From assembly GCF_002355475.1 (NCBI RefSeq), contig NZ_AP014862.1, positions 992,001 through 1,056,000 of the forward strand: 64,000 nt of DNA. The letters are read 5' to 3'. Below the pieces are notes generated by a model. That model did no database searches. It saw only the letters and a list, made by a program, of their open reading frames with translations, and was not told where the DNA came from. Shown in pieces: positions 17,394-25,119 of this stretch. The stretch comes from Pseudomonas furukawaii. Its GTDB lineage: Bacteria > Pseudomonadota > Gammaproteobacteria > Pseudomonadales > Pseudomonadaceae. Every line of letters starts with the position of its first letter. Positions within the stretch are counted from its first letter, which is position 1. Position numbers and translations under genes: made by a program.

Positions 17394-18611
17394 ATGACGA
17401 TCGGCGTGGGGGGCAAGACCCCGGAGCAGGCCCTGGCAGAACTGGCCGACATGACCACGGGTATGGCGCCCATCGCCTTGGGCGAATACCAGGCGCGCAT
17501 CGCTCGGGCCCAGGCACTGATGCGGGAGCAGGGCATCGCCGCGCTCTATCTGAACGCCGGCAGCAACCTGCGTTACTTCACCGGTGTGAAGTGGAACCCC
17601 AGCGAGCGCCTGGTGGGGGCGTTGCTGCCTGCGGAGGGTGAGCTGGCCTACCTTGCACCGGCCTTCGAGGAGGGGACCATCCGCGACTTTCGGGTGGTGG
17701 AGGGCCTTATCCACAGCTGGCAGGAGCATGAGAGCCCTTATCGCCTTCTGCTGGACCAGCTGCATGAGCTGGGTGTGAGTGCCGGCCAGCGAGTGGGACT
17801 CTGTCCGTCCCTGGCCTTCTTCATGTTCGACGGTATCCGCCGGCTGGGCGACGGGTTCGACTTCGTCGACGCCTCCACCGTGATCGATCGCTGCCGATTC
17901 CAGAAGTCCGCCGCCGAGCTGGCGCTGATGCAACGGGCGAAGGACATGACCCTGGAAGTCCACAAGGCGGCGGCCAGCATCCTGCGCGAAGGCATCAGTA
18001 CCACGGAGGTGGCCGAGTTCATCCATCAGGCCCACCGCCAGGTCGGCGCGCCGGGGTCGACCTTCTGCATCGTGCTGTTCGGCGCGGCCAGCGCTTTCCC
18101 CCATGGCGTGAAGCATGCGCAGCGGTTGAAGGAGGGCGACATGGTGCTGATCGACACGGGTTGCCAGCTCCATGGCTACCAGTCGGATATCACCCGCAGC
18201 TACGTGTTCGGCCAACCCAATGAACGCCAGCGTGCGTTCTGGAACCTTGAGAAGGCGGCCCAGCAGGCGGCTTTCGACGCGGCGCGGCTGGGGGCGCCAT
18301 GCGGTTCGGTGGACGCCGCCGCTCGACGCTGCCTGGAGGCCGGCGGGTTGGGCCCGGACTACCGGTTGCCGGGGCTGCCCCACCGCACCGGCCATGGTAT
18401 CGGCCTGGACATCCATGAGGGCCCCTATCTGGTGCGGGGCGACGAGACCCCCTTGGCGGAAGGGATGTGCTTTTCCAACGAGCCGATGATCTGCGTGCCG
18501 GGCGAGTTCGGCATTCGCCTGGAGGATCACTTCTACATGACGGCCGAGGGTCCGCGCTGGTTCACCCAGCCAAGCCATTCCATCGAGGATCCGTTCGGGT
18601 TGGAGGCCTGA
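17394..18611 (+). CDS. mdpA: MdpA metallo-dipeptidase (M24 family)
   Basis: A 405-residue cytosolic M24 peptidase with a creatinase-like N-terminal domain (about 35-160) and a pita-bread catalytic domain. All five metal ligands are visible: D254 (IDTGCQLHG), D265 (QSDITRS), H334 (TGHGIGLDIHEGP), E363 (CFSNEPM) and E377 (RLEDHFY). It hydrolyses dipeptides that come in through the Dpp transporter. GGGAG (17381-17385) precedes the ATG. It is the only plus-strand gene of the island and diverges from psdR. Confidence 0.92.
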   Translation: MTIGVGGKTPEQALAELADMTTGMAPIALGEYQARIARAQALMREQGIAALYLNAGSNLRYFTGVKWNPSERLVGALLPAEGELAYLAPAFEEGTIRDFRVVEGLIHSWQEHESPYRLLLDQLHELGVSAGQRVGLCPSLAFFMFDGIRRLGDGFDFVDASTVIDRCRFQKSAAELALMQRAKDMTLEVHKAAASILREGISTTEVAEFIHQAHRQVGAPGSTFCIVLFGAASAFPHGVKHAQRLKEGDMVLIDTGCQLHGYQSDITRSYVFGQPNERQRAFWNLEKAAQQAAFDAARLGAPCGSVDAAARRCLEAGGLGPDYRLPGLPHRTGHGIGLDIHEGPYLVRGDETPLAEGMCFSNEPMICVPGEFGIRLEDHFYMTAEGPRWFTQPSHSIEDPFGLEA

Positions 18612-18676
18612 GGAGAGCGTCGAGTCCGTCCGGCCCTGGCGCGCTCGTTTGCGAATGTCGTTACGGGCTTCGCATA

Positions 18677-18760
18677 GAGCGGGCTCGCCCGCGAAGGCCA
18701 CTCGCGCGTTCGCCGGCAAGCCGGCTCCTACGATGCGCGTGTAGAAGCCGGCTCGCGAAA
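18677..18760. repeat. REP element pair between mdpA and the second DppA paralogue
   Basis: GAGCGGGCTCGCCCGCGAAG faces TTCGCCGGCAAGCCGGCTCC within 55 bases, followed by a decayed third arm (GTAGAAGCCGGCTCGCGAA). It sits between convergent genes, where it may act as a bidirectional transcript end. Confidence 0.85.
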
Positions 18761-18773
18761 TTCGGCTTGGTGT

Positions 18774-20372
18774 TTAAGGTGCGAGTTTCACCCTGGCGAA
18801 GCTGTTCGTGCCCAGCGGACTCAACTGGTAGCCCTCCACGCCCTTGCGCAGGGCAACGAACTGCTTGGGATGGGCCAGGGGAATCCAGGGGGCCTGCTCG
18901 TGGAAGATGGCCAGGGCCTGCCGGTAGAGCGGCGCACGCTGCTCGGGGTCGGTCAGGGCGCGGGCCCGGCGGATCAGTTCGTCGAACTCCGGGTTGCACC
19001 AGCCCGTCAGGTTCTCCCCGGACGTCACTGCGCCGCAGGAGAGGTTGGGGGTGAGGAAGTTGTCCGGGTCTCCGTTGTCGCCGGCCCAGCCCATGAACAC
19101 CAGGTCGTGTTCGCCGTTCTTCGCCCGCTTGATGAGCTCGCCCCATTCGACCATGCGGATCTCGCTCTGGATGCCGATGGCCGCCAGGTCGGCCTGCAGC
19201 ATCTGCGCGCCGATACCCGGGTTGGGGTTGGTGCTGGTACCACCGGGGCGGGTCCAGATGGACAACGTGAAGCCTTCCTCGTACCCCGCCTCGGCCAGAA
19301 ATCGCCGTGCTCGTTCCGGGTCATGGGGCCAGGGCTGCAGTTTGTCGTTGTAGCCCAGCAAGGTGGGCGGGTAGGGGGCCACGGCGATGCTGGCGTTGTC
19401 TTCGCCGTACTGCGCGCGGATATAGGACCGGGTGTCGAAGGCGAGGTTGATGGCCTGGCGTACCCGTACGTCGTCCAGGGGCGCGTGGCGGGTGTTGATG
19501 CCGATGTAGGCGATGAGCTGGGAGTCGAGTTCGAGGACCTCCAGGGCCGGGTCCTGGCGCAGGGCGGCGACATCGGTGGGGCGTGGATAGACGGCGATCT
19601 GGCATTCCCCCGCCCTGAGCTTCTGCACCCGCACATTGGAGTCGGGGGAGATGGAGAACAGCAGGCGGTCGATGGCGGGGCGGCCCGCCCAGTAGTCAGG
19701 GTTGGCGCGGTAGCGCACCTGGGCGTCCTTGCGGTAGCGCTCGAAGATGAAGGGGCCGGTGCCCACCGGCTCGCGGTTGAGCTGTTCCGGCTTGCCGGCG
19801 TCGAGCAGTTGTCCGCCGTACTCTGCGGAGTAGAGGGAAGTGAAGCCCATGGCGAGATTCGCCAGGAACGGCGCCTCCCGCTGTTTGAGGGTAAAGCGCA
19901 CGCGGTGGTCGTTCAGCTTCTCGATACCCTCGACGAGGTTGGCGAGGTCCATGGACTCGGCATAGGGGAAACCACGTGGCGACAGCTTGTGCCAGGGATG
20001 CTGCGGGTCCAGCTGGCGCTGGAAGCTCCAGAGCACGTCGTCGGCGTTGAAGTCGCGGCTGGGGGTGAACCAGGGCGTGCTGTGGAACTTCACGCCCTGG
20101 CGCAACTGGAACTCGTAGACACGCCCGTCGGGGCTGATGGTCCAGCTTTCCGCCAGCCCCGGCTCGAGGCGTGTGCTGCCGGGGACGAAGTGCACCAGGC
20201 GGTCGAAGAGGGTTTCGGCCGAGGCATCGGCGGTGGTGGCGGCGGTGTACTGGGCGATATCGAAGCCCTCCGGGCTGGCTTCGGTGCAGACCACCAGGCT
20301 GCTGGCCTGGACGAGCGTCTGTGTTCCGCCAAGGGTCAGGAGCAGGAGCGTCAGGCGAAGGGGCTTGAACAT
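18774..20372 (-). CDS. dppA: periplasmic peptide-binding protein, divergent DppA paralogue 2
   Basis: A 532-residue SBP_bac_5 protein with a signal peptide (about 1-23, ending VQA before SSLVVCTEA). It shares the frame of the other two paralogues (EGFDIAQYTA, SRDFNADDVLWSFQRQ, GTGPFIFERYRKDAQV, WAGDNGDPDNFL) but is clearly more diverged and carries family-specific changes such as CGAVTSGENLTGWCNPEF. It probably binds a different peptide set for the same transporter. The start at 20372 is preceded by AGGAG on the minus strand. It follows opdP after 47 bases that contain a strong hairpin, so the two are probably one transcript. Confidence 0.93.
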   Translation of the reverse strand: MFKPLRLTLLLLTLGGTQTLVQASSLVVCTEASPEGFDIAQYTAATTADASAETLFDRLVHFVPGSTRLEPGLAESWTISPDGRVYEFQLRQGVKFHSTPWFTPSRDFNADDVLWSFQRQLDPQHPWHKLSPRGFPYAESMDLANLVEGIEKLNDHRVRFTLKQREAPFLANLAMGFTSLYSAEYGGQLLDAGKPEQLNREPVGTGPFIFERYRKDAQVRYRANPDYWAGRPAIDRLLFSISPDSNVRVQKLRAGECQIAVYPRPTDVAALRQDPALEVLELDSQLIAYIGINTRHAPLDDVRVRQAINLAFDTRSYIRAQYGEDNASIAVAPYPPTLLGYNDKLQPWPHDPERARRFLAEAGYEEGFTLSIWTRPGGTSTNPNPGIGAQMLQADLAAIGIQSEIRMVEWGELIKRAKNGEHDLVFMGWAGDNGDPDNFLTPNLSCGAVTSGENLTGWCNPEFDELIRRARALTDPEQRAPLYRQALAIFHEQAPWIPLAHPKQFVALRKGVEGYQLSPLGTNSFARVKLAP

Positions 20373-20385
20373 GGGGGAACTCCTG

Positions 20386-20411
20386 GGCGCCGGGGAGGGG
20401 ACCCCGGCGCC
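20386..20411 (-). other. strong hairpin between opdP and the second DppA paralogue
   Basis: GGCGCCGGGG and CCCCGGCGCC form a perfect 10-bp GC stem with a 6-base loop, ending just upstream of the AGGAG of the downstream gene. No U-tract follows. It probably shapes mRNA processing or relative expression. Confidence 0.55.
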
Positions 20412-20419
20412 GTGGTGAT

Positions 20420-21787
20420 TCAGAGCAGGCTGAAGGGGAGGGTGGTGACGATCCGTAGTTCGTCGGCGCTGCCGTCCACTTGCTGCCGGCTTCCTCGATG
20501 GGACATCCAGGTGACCTTGAAGGTGGCGTCCTTGAGCTGACCTTCCCGAAGCCTGTAGCTGGCCGACAGGCCATATTCGTGGTGACGTTCCCCGTCCATG
20601 GCGCGTACCTCGGCGTAGTTGCCAAAGGCGCCGTTTCGGTCGCCTGTGTAACGGGTGCCGTCGATGTCCCAGCCCTTCACGTACCAGAGATGGGTGTCCA
20701 GGCCCGGTATTCCCAGGGAGTCCCAATCGGTCCGGTAGCTGATTTGCACCGACTTCTCATTGGGGCCGTTGTAGTCGGAGAACAGTGAGTTGGCCAGGTG
20801 GATCGCCCCCGTTTCGTGAACGTAGTCGAAGTATTCGTCGCCCCGGACCTGTTGCCACGCCAGGCTCAGCGCATGGGCCTTGTGGCTCAGGGTGAAGGCG
20901 AGGCTCCAGGCGTCGTTGTCGATGTAGCCCGCCTTGCGCGAGCCACTGTCGCGGGTGCGATAGGCATTCAGGGCGGTGTCCAGGGCCAGTGTGTCGCGGT
21001 CGCCCAGCCCGTGGAACAGGCCCAGGTAGAACTGGTCCCAGATGTCTTCTAAACGACCGCCGTAGACGGCGACTTCGAGCGCTTCGACGGGCCCGTAGCG
21101 TCCCCCGAGGTAATGCACCCGGTCGCCCTCGGCTTCGCGGGTGCCGTACTCGGTGGTGAAGGCCTCGTCGCCGGCGCCGGTCCTTGGGCTGACCCGGCGG
21201 AAGCTGCCGGCCTGCAGGTGCAGCGTGTCCAGTTCCTGGCTGTCGAGGGCCACACCGTCGAAGCTGGAGGGCAGCGCGCGGTTGTCGATGTAGCCGAATA
21301 CCGGGGTGTCCACCAGGAAACGGCCTGCCTTGAGTTCGGTGCGGGAGGCTCGTAATCGCAGGTTGGCGATGCCGACCTTGGTCCATTGCGCGGGGGCGTG
21401 GCCATCGCTGTCCGTCAGGGTCCGGTTGCCGCCGCCACTGATTCGTCCCTTGCCGCGTTCCAGGTTGATGGCGTTGAAGGCGGCCAGGTCGAGGCCAACG
21501 CCCACCTCGCCTTCGGTGTAGCCCGAGCGGTAGCCGAGCTGGGTGCCCTGAACCAGGGTGTGCCGGGCCTGGGTAGCTTCCGGGGGACCCTGGCGCTTGG
21601 GGATTTCCAGGCCGAAGCTGTCCCGGTACCACTCTCGGGCGGCGAAGTTGCGGGTCGTGAGGTAGAGGCTCTGGCCTTCGACGAAGCCGTCGGCGCCGGC
21701 CTGGTCATTGCCGCTCTCGGCGAAGAGCATCGCACTGGAGGTCATGAGTGCCGCCCCCAGGAGGGCCGGTTTGGAGGGAATGTACAT
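20420..21787 (-). CDS. opdP: OprD-family outer-membrane porin, OpdP type
   Basis: A 455-residue porin with a signal peptide (about 1-23) and the OprD-family N-terminus (GFVEGQSLYLTTRNFAAREW). Further blocks are KAGRFLVDTPVFGYIDNRALPSS, HYLGGRYGPVEALEVAVYGG and VKGWDIDGTRYTG. OpdP of P. aeruginosa admits dipeptides, glycine-glutamate and carbapenems. Its position upstream of a DppA paralogue and under a PsdR-like operator fits peptide entry across the outer membrane. AAGGAAG lies 8 bases before the ATG on the minus strand. OpdP was picked over other OprD paralogues mainly from its neighbours. Confidence 0.88.
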   Translation of the reverse strand: MYIPSKPALLGAALMTSSAMLFAESGNDQAGADGFVEGQSLYLTTRNFAAREWYRDSFGLEIPKRQGPPEATQARHTLVQGTQLGYRSGYTEGEVGVGLDLAAFNAINLERGKGRISGGGNRTLTDSDGHAPAQWTKVGIANLRLRASRTELKAGRFLVDTPVFGYIDNRALPSSFDGVALDSQELDTLHLQAGSFRRVSPRTGAGDEAFTTEYGTREAEGDRVHYLGGRYGPVEALEVAVYGGRLEDIWDQFYLGLFHGLGDRDTLALDTALNAYRTRDSGSRKAGYIDNDAWSLAFTLSHKAHALSLAWQQVRGDEYFDYVHETGAIHLANSLFSDYNGPNEKSVQISYRTDWDSLGIPGLDTHLWYVKGWDIDGTRYTGDRNGAFGNYAEVRAMDGERHHEYGLSASYRLREGQLKDATFKVTWMSHRGSRQQVDGSADELRIVTTLPFSLL

Positions 21788-21907
21788 GGGATCGCTTCCT
21801 TCGTTGTTGTTGTGGCCGTCCAGGCGCGTGCCTTCCGCGAGACCGGATCACGACGGTGATGCCGGTCCTGGCAGGAGCAGGACGGTGGAGAGGATCGAAC
21901 GGGGTGA

Positions 21908-22036
21908 TCAGGCCGTGAGTGGCGGGTGACGGCGGCGTAGCCGATGCGGCGGGGCGTCTTCGTCGACCTTGCCAGGCCCGCCGTCGGTAAGGCGCCGGGT
22001 GGGAGGTGCTAGGTGGGGCTTGTCATTCTGGTGCAT
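21908..22036 (-). CDS. possible 42-residue small ORF in the opdP leader
   Basis: An ATG at 22036 preceded by AACGAGG with 5 bases of spacing opens a 42-codon frame ending TGA at 21908. The product begins MHQNDKPHLAPPTRRL, is rich in Pro, Arg and His, and has no signal peptide or membrane segment. It lies between the operator at 22178-22198 and opdP, on the same strand, in a gap otherwise without genes. I do not recognise it. It may be a leader peptide, an unannotated small protein or chance. Confidence 0.3.
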   Translation of the reverse strand: MHQNDKPHLAPPTRRLTDGGPGKVDEDAPPHRLRRRHPPLTA

Positions 22037-22177
22037 GGGGACCTCGTTCTAGTCATCAGGCGTGTCCATGCGAGTCTGTGGACTCGCGTGATTCCCCTGG
22101 ACGGTTCAGGGACGTGCCCTGGGCGTTGCGGGGCGGGCGATGCAGATGTCCGGCTCGATGCCGATCCAGCGACGAGG

Positions 22178-22198
22178 AAGTTAAGTGTCACTTAAGTC
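22178..22198. promoter_or_regulatory. PsdR-like operator upstream of opdP
   Basis: AAGTTAAGT-N3-ACTTAAGTC matches the perfect operator at 8/9 and 7/9. It lies about 390 bases before the opdP start, suggesting a long leader transcript. Confidence 0.6.
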
Positions 22199-22305
22199 TT
22201 GGGCAATTGATGGGCGTTGCCCCGTCCAGTGGGAAGGGGCTGATCGCGGGGGGGAATAATTCTTTGGTGACTGACGGGCGTGTGGTGGGGGCGATTGGGC
22301 ATGTG

Positions 22306-22332
22306 GAAAAACGGGGCCTGTGCAGGCCCCGT
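22306..22332 (-). terminator. intrinsic terminator of the third DppA paralogue
   Basis: ACGGGGCCTG and CAGGCCCCGT form a 10-bp stem with a 2-base apex, followed on the minus strand by a run of Ts. It starts 8 bases after the stop codon and separates this gene from opdP. Confidence 0.88.
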
Positions 22333-22340
22333 TCTTCGGC

Positions 22341-23942
22341 TCACTGGCCGACACTGACCCCGTAGAAGGAGTTGAGGGCGAACGGGCTGATCCTGAAGTC
22401 CTGCACGTTCTTGCGCATGGGTTGGTAGACGGTGGAGTGGGCGATCGGGGTGATCGGCACCTGCGCCTTCAGAACATGCTGGGCCTGCTTGTACAGCTCG
22501 GTGCGCTTGGCCGTGTCCGAGGTGCTCTTGGCGGCCTTCACCAGCTTGTCGTAGTTGGCGTCGCACCATTTGGAGAAGTTGTTGCCGTCCACCGCGTCGC
22601 AACCGTAGAGGGTGCCCAGCCAGTTGTCCGGGTCGCCGTTGTCGCCGCTCCAGCCGATCAGCATGGCGTCGTGTTCACCCGCCTTGGAACGCTTGATGTA
22701 CTCGCCCCATTCGTAGGTGACGATCTTCGCCTTGATGCCCACCTTGGCCCAATCGGACTGGAGCATCTCGGCCATCAGCTTGGCGTTGGGGTTGTAGGGG
22801 CGCTGCACGGGCATGGCCCAGAGGGTGATCTCGGTGCCCTCGGCAACGCCGGCGGCCTTGAGCAGGGCCTTGGCCTTCTCGGGGTCGTAGCCGGCGTCCT
22901 TGATGGTCTCGTCGTAGGACCACTGGGTCGGCGGCATGCCGTTGACGGCGAGCTGGCCGGCGCCCTGGTAGACGGCGTCGATGATGGCCTGCTTGTTCAC
23001 CGCCATGTCCAGCGCCTGACGCACCTCGAGCTTGTCGAAAGGCTTGTGGGTGACGTTGTAGGCGATGTAGCCGAGGTTGAAGCCCGGCTGCGAGGGCATG
23101 TTCAGGTTCGGGTCCTTCTTCAGCGCCTCGAGGTCGGCGGGGCGGGGGAAGAGGGTGACCTGGCATTCGCCGGCCCTGAGCTTCTGCATGCGCACCGAGG
23201 CGTCGGTGTTGATGGCGAAGATCAGGTTGTCGATCTTCACGTCCTCGGGCTTCCAGTACGCCTTGTTGCCGGCGAAGCGGATCTGCGCGTCCTTCTGGTA
23301 GCGCTTGAACACGAAGGGGCCGGTGCCGATGGGCTTCTGGTTGATGTCGGCGGCCTTGCCGGCCTTGAGCAACTGGTCGGCGTACTCGGCGGACTGGATG
23401 GAGGCGAAGCTCATGGCCAGGTTCTGGATGAAGGCGGCGTCCACCTGGTTGAGGGTGAAGCGGACGGTCTTGTCGTCGAGCTTCTCCACCTTGGCGATGT
23501 TCGCGTCCATGCCCATGTCGGTGAAGTAGGGGAACTCGGTGGGGTACGCCTTGCGGAAGGGGTGCTCCTTGTCGAGCATGCGCTGGAAGGTGAAGACCAC
23601 GTCATCGGCGTTGAAGTCGCGGGTCGGCTTGAAGTATTCGGTGCTGTGGAACTTCACGCCGGAGCGCAGGTGGAAGGTGTAGACGAGCCCGTCGGGCGAC
23701 ACTTCCCACTTCTCCGCCAGCCCCGGTTCGACGGCGGTGCCGCCGCGCTCGAACTGGGTCAGGCGGTTGAACAGGGTCTCGGCCGCCGCGTCGAAGTCGG
23801 TGCCGGTGGTGTACTGGCCGGGGTCGAAGCCGGCGGGGCTGCCTTCGGAGCAGAAGACCAGGTTGCTGGCGGCGCTTGCGAAGGGTGCGCTGGCGATCAG
23901 CCCAGCGGCGATAAGTGCCTGGATGACGGCGTTTTTACGCAT
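22341..23942 (-). CDS. dppA: periplasmic dipeptide-binding protein, paralogue 3 (monocistronic)
   Basis: A 533-residue SBP_bac_5 protein with a signal peptide (1-25, ending ASA before SNLVFCSEG). From about residue 25 onward it nearly repeats paralogue 1 (14805-16406), with long identical DNA blocks, for example around 22577-22660 versus 15041-15124. The signal peptides differ. It has its own terminator and no PsdR-like operator in the 212 bases upstream, so it appears to be a separately controlled transcript. It presumably feeds peptides to DppBCDF. Confidence 0.94.
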   Translation of the reverse strand: MRKNAVIQALIAAGLIASAPFASAASNLVFCSEGSPAGFDPGQYTTGTDFDAAAETLFNRLTQFERGGTAVEPGLAEKWEVSPDGLVYTFHLRSGVKFHSTEYFKPTRDFNADDVVFTFQRMLDKEHPFRKAYPTEFPYFTDMGMDANIAKVEKLDDKTVRFTLNQVDAAFIQNLAMSFASIQSAEYADQLLKAGKAADINQKPIGTGPFVFKRYQKDAQIRFAGNKAYWKPEDVKIDNLIFAINTDASVRMQKLRAGECQVTLFPRPADLEALKKDPNLNMPSQPGFNLGYIAYNVTHKPFDKLEVRQALDMAVNKQAIIDAVYQGAGQLAVNGMPPTQWSYDETIKDAGYDPEKAKALLKAAGVAEGTEITLWAMPVQRPYNPNAKLMAEMLQSDWAKVGIKAKIVTYEWGEYIKRSKAGEHDAMLIGWSGDNGDPDNWLGTLYGCDAVDGNNFSKWCDANYDKLVKAAKSTSDTAKRTELYKQAQHVLKAQVPITPIAHSTVYQPMRKNVQDFRISPFALNSFYGVSVGQ

Positions 23943-24118
23943 GTTGACCTCATCTTTGTTGTGTTTTTCATCTTGAGGGGTCCCTTGTGGAGACCTTGCG
24001 TGAAGCTATGCAGGGCAGATGCCTGACGCAATAGCGAGGCCGGAAGGAGTGTAGTTGGAGGAGTAAAGCTGTAAGGGCGTGTCGCAATTCTGCAAGTCGC
24101 GCCCCGGCGGGGGCGAGG

Positions 24119-24143
24119 GCGCCGCTCCGACCCGGAGCGGCGC
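24119..24143 (-). terminator. stem-loop after the SIMPL-domain gene
   Basis: GCGCCGCTCCG and CGGAGCGGCGC form a perfect 11-bp stem with a 3-base loop, 12 bases after the stop. There is no U-tract, so termination is probable but not certain. Confidence 0.55.
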
Positions 24144-24154
24144 GGTGTGCGCGA

Positions 24155-24871
24155 TCAGGGCATCTGCACTTCGATGGTGCCGTCGGCGGTGACGTTGACG
24201 CGACTGGTGCCTGCCTCGATCTCCGGCACGGCGGAATCGGCGGCGTAACCCTTGGCGGCCATGGCGCGCATCATGATCGGCTGCGGCGGTTGGAAGCCCG
24301 CACTGTTCAGACTCAGGTTGACCAGCTTGTAGCCTTTGCCGCCCAGGGCGTCGGTGGCCAGTTGGGCGCGAGCCTTGAAGGCGTCCACGGCTTGCTTGAT
24401 CAGGTCGTCCTCGTGGGTCTTGCGGGTCTTCTCGGCGATGCTGAAGTTCATCCCGGCCATCTTCAGCTGGCCCATCAGGTCGGCGCTGAGCTGGGACAGG
24501 GTGGCGAAGTCGGCGCTTTCCAGGCGCAGTTCGGCGCGCTCGCGCCAGGCGGTGATCTTCTGGCCTTTCTCGTCGTAGACCGGATAGCTGTTGCGGCTGC
24601 CCAGGCTCAGGGTCACGCCCTTGGTCTTGCGGGCCTTGTCCACGGCGGCATTGAGGGTGCGGGTGATCTCGTCCGCCAGCTTGGCGGGGTCGGTGTTCTG
24701 GGCCTCGCTGTAGAGGGTGACGTGCATCAGGTCGTGGGCCACTTCCTGGCTGACTTCGGCGCGCACGGCGACCTGGTTGTAGCGGGGTTCGTCGGCGGCC
24801 TGGGCGGTGAGGCCGCCAAGGCTGGCGGCACAGAGGGCGAGGGCGGCGGCGAGTTGGCTGAATCTGGGCAT
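24155..24871 (-). CDS. SIMPL domain (DUF541) periplasmic protein
   Basis: A 238-residue exported protein with a signal peptide (1-25, ending AQA before ADEPRYNQV) and a DUF541/SIMPL domain over most of the rest (ADEITRTLNAAVDKARKTKG, AWRERAELRLES, AFKARAQLATDALGGKGYKL). Members form ring-like or oligomeric periplasmic assemblies and have been linked to oxidative-stress resistance, but the molecular role is unclear. It is divergent from roxS with 248 bases between starts. I see no recognisable operator in that gap. Confidence 0.88.
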   Translation of the reverse strand: MPRFSQLAAALALCAASLGGLTAQAADEPRYNQVAVRAEVSQEVAHDLMHVTLYSEAQNTDPAKLADEITRTLNAAVDKARKTKGVTLSLGSRNSYPVYDEKGQKITAWRERAELRLESADFATLSQLSADLMGQLKMAGMNFSIAEKTRKTHEDDLIKQAVDAFKARAQLATDALGGKGYKLVNLSLNSAGFQPPQPIMMRAMAAKGYAADSAVPEIEAGTSRVNVTADGTIEVQMP

Positions 24872-25119
24872 GAGGGCTCCTTGTGGGACAGGCTTGCGCG
24901 CGGGTTGCGCGACGATTGCTTCCTCTTGGACGAGGGTGATCGTCCAGACGGGTTAAGGCTGCTGCACATTGACTGGAAAACGGGACGCTAGTTCCAGAGT
25001 GGCGGGCGGCGGGCCTTCGAGGGGATCGCATCTCTCCCGCTCTGCTCACTGCGGCGAGTTGCCACAGGGGCGAGGCGGGCACAGCCTTGGTTATACTCCG
25101 GCGATTCCAGGGAGTCCCC

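Larger units (their letters stand above)
21788..22340. other. 553-base intergenic region upstream of opdP
   Basis: The region holds the opdP promoter region, one PsdR-like operator (22178-22198), a possible small ORF (21908-22036) and the terminator of the third DppA paralogue (22306-22332). I see no REP and no other gene in it. Confidence 0.7.
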
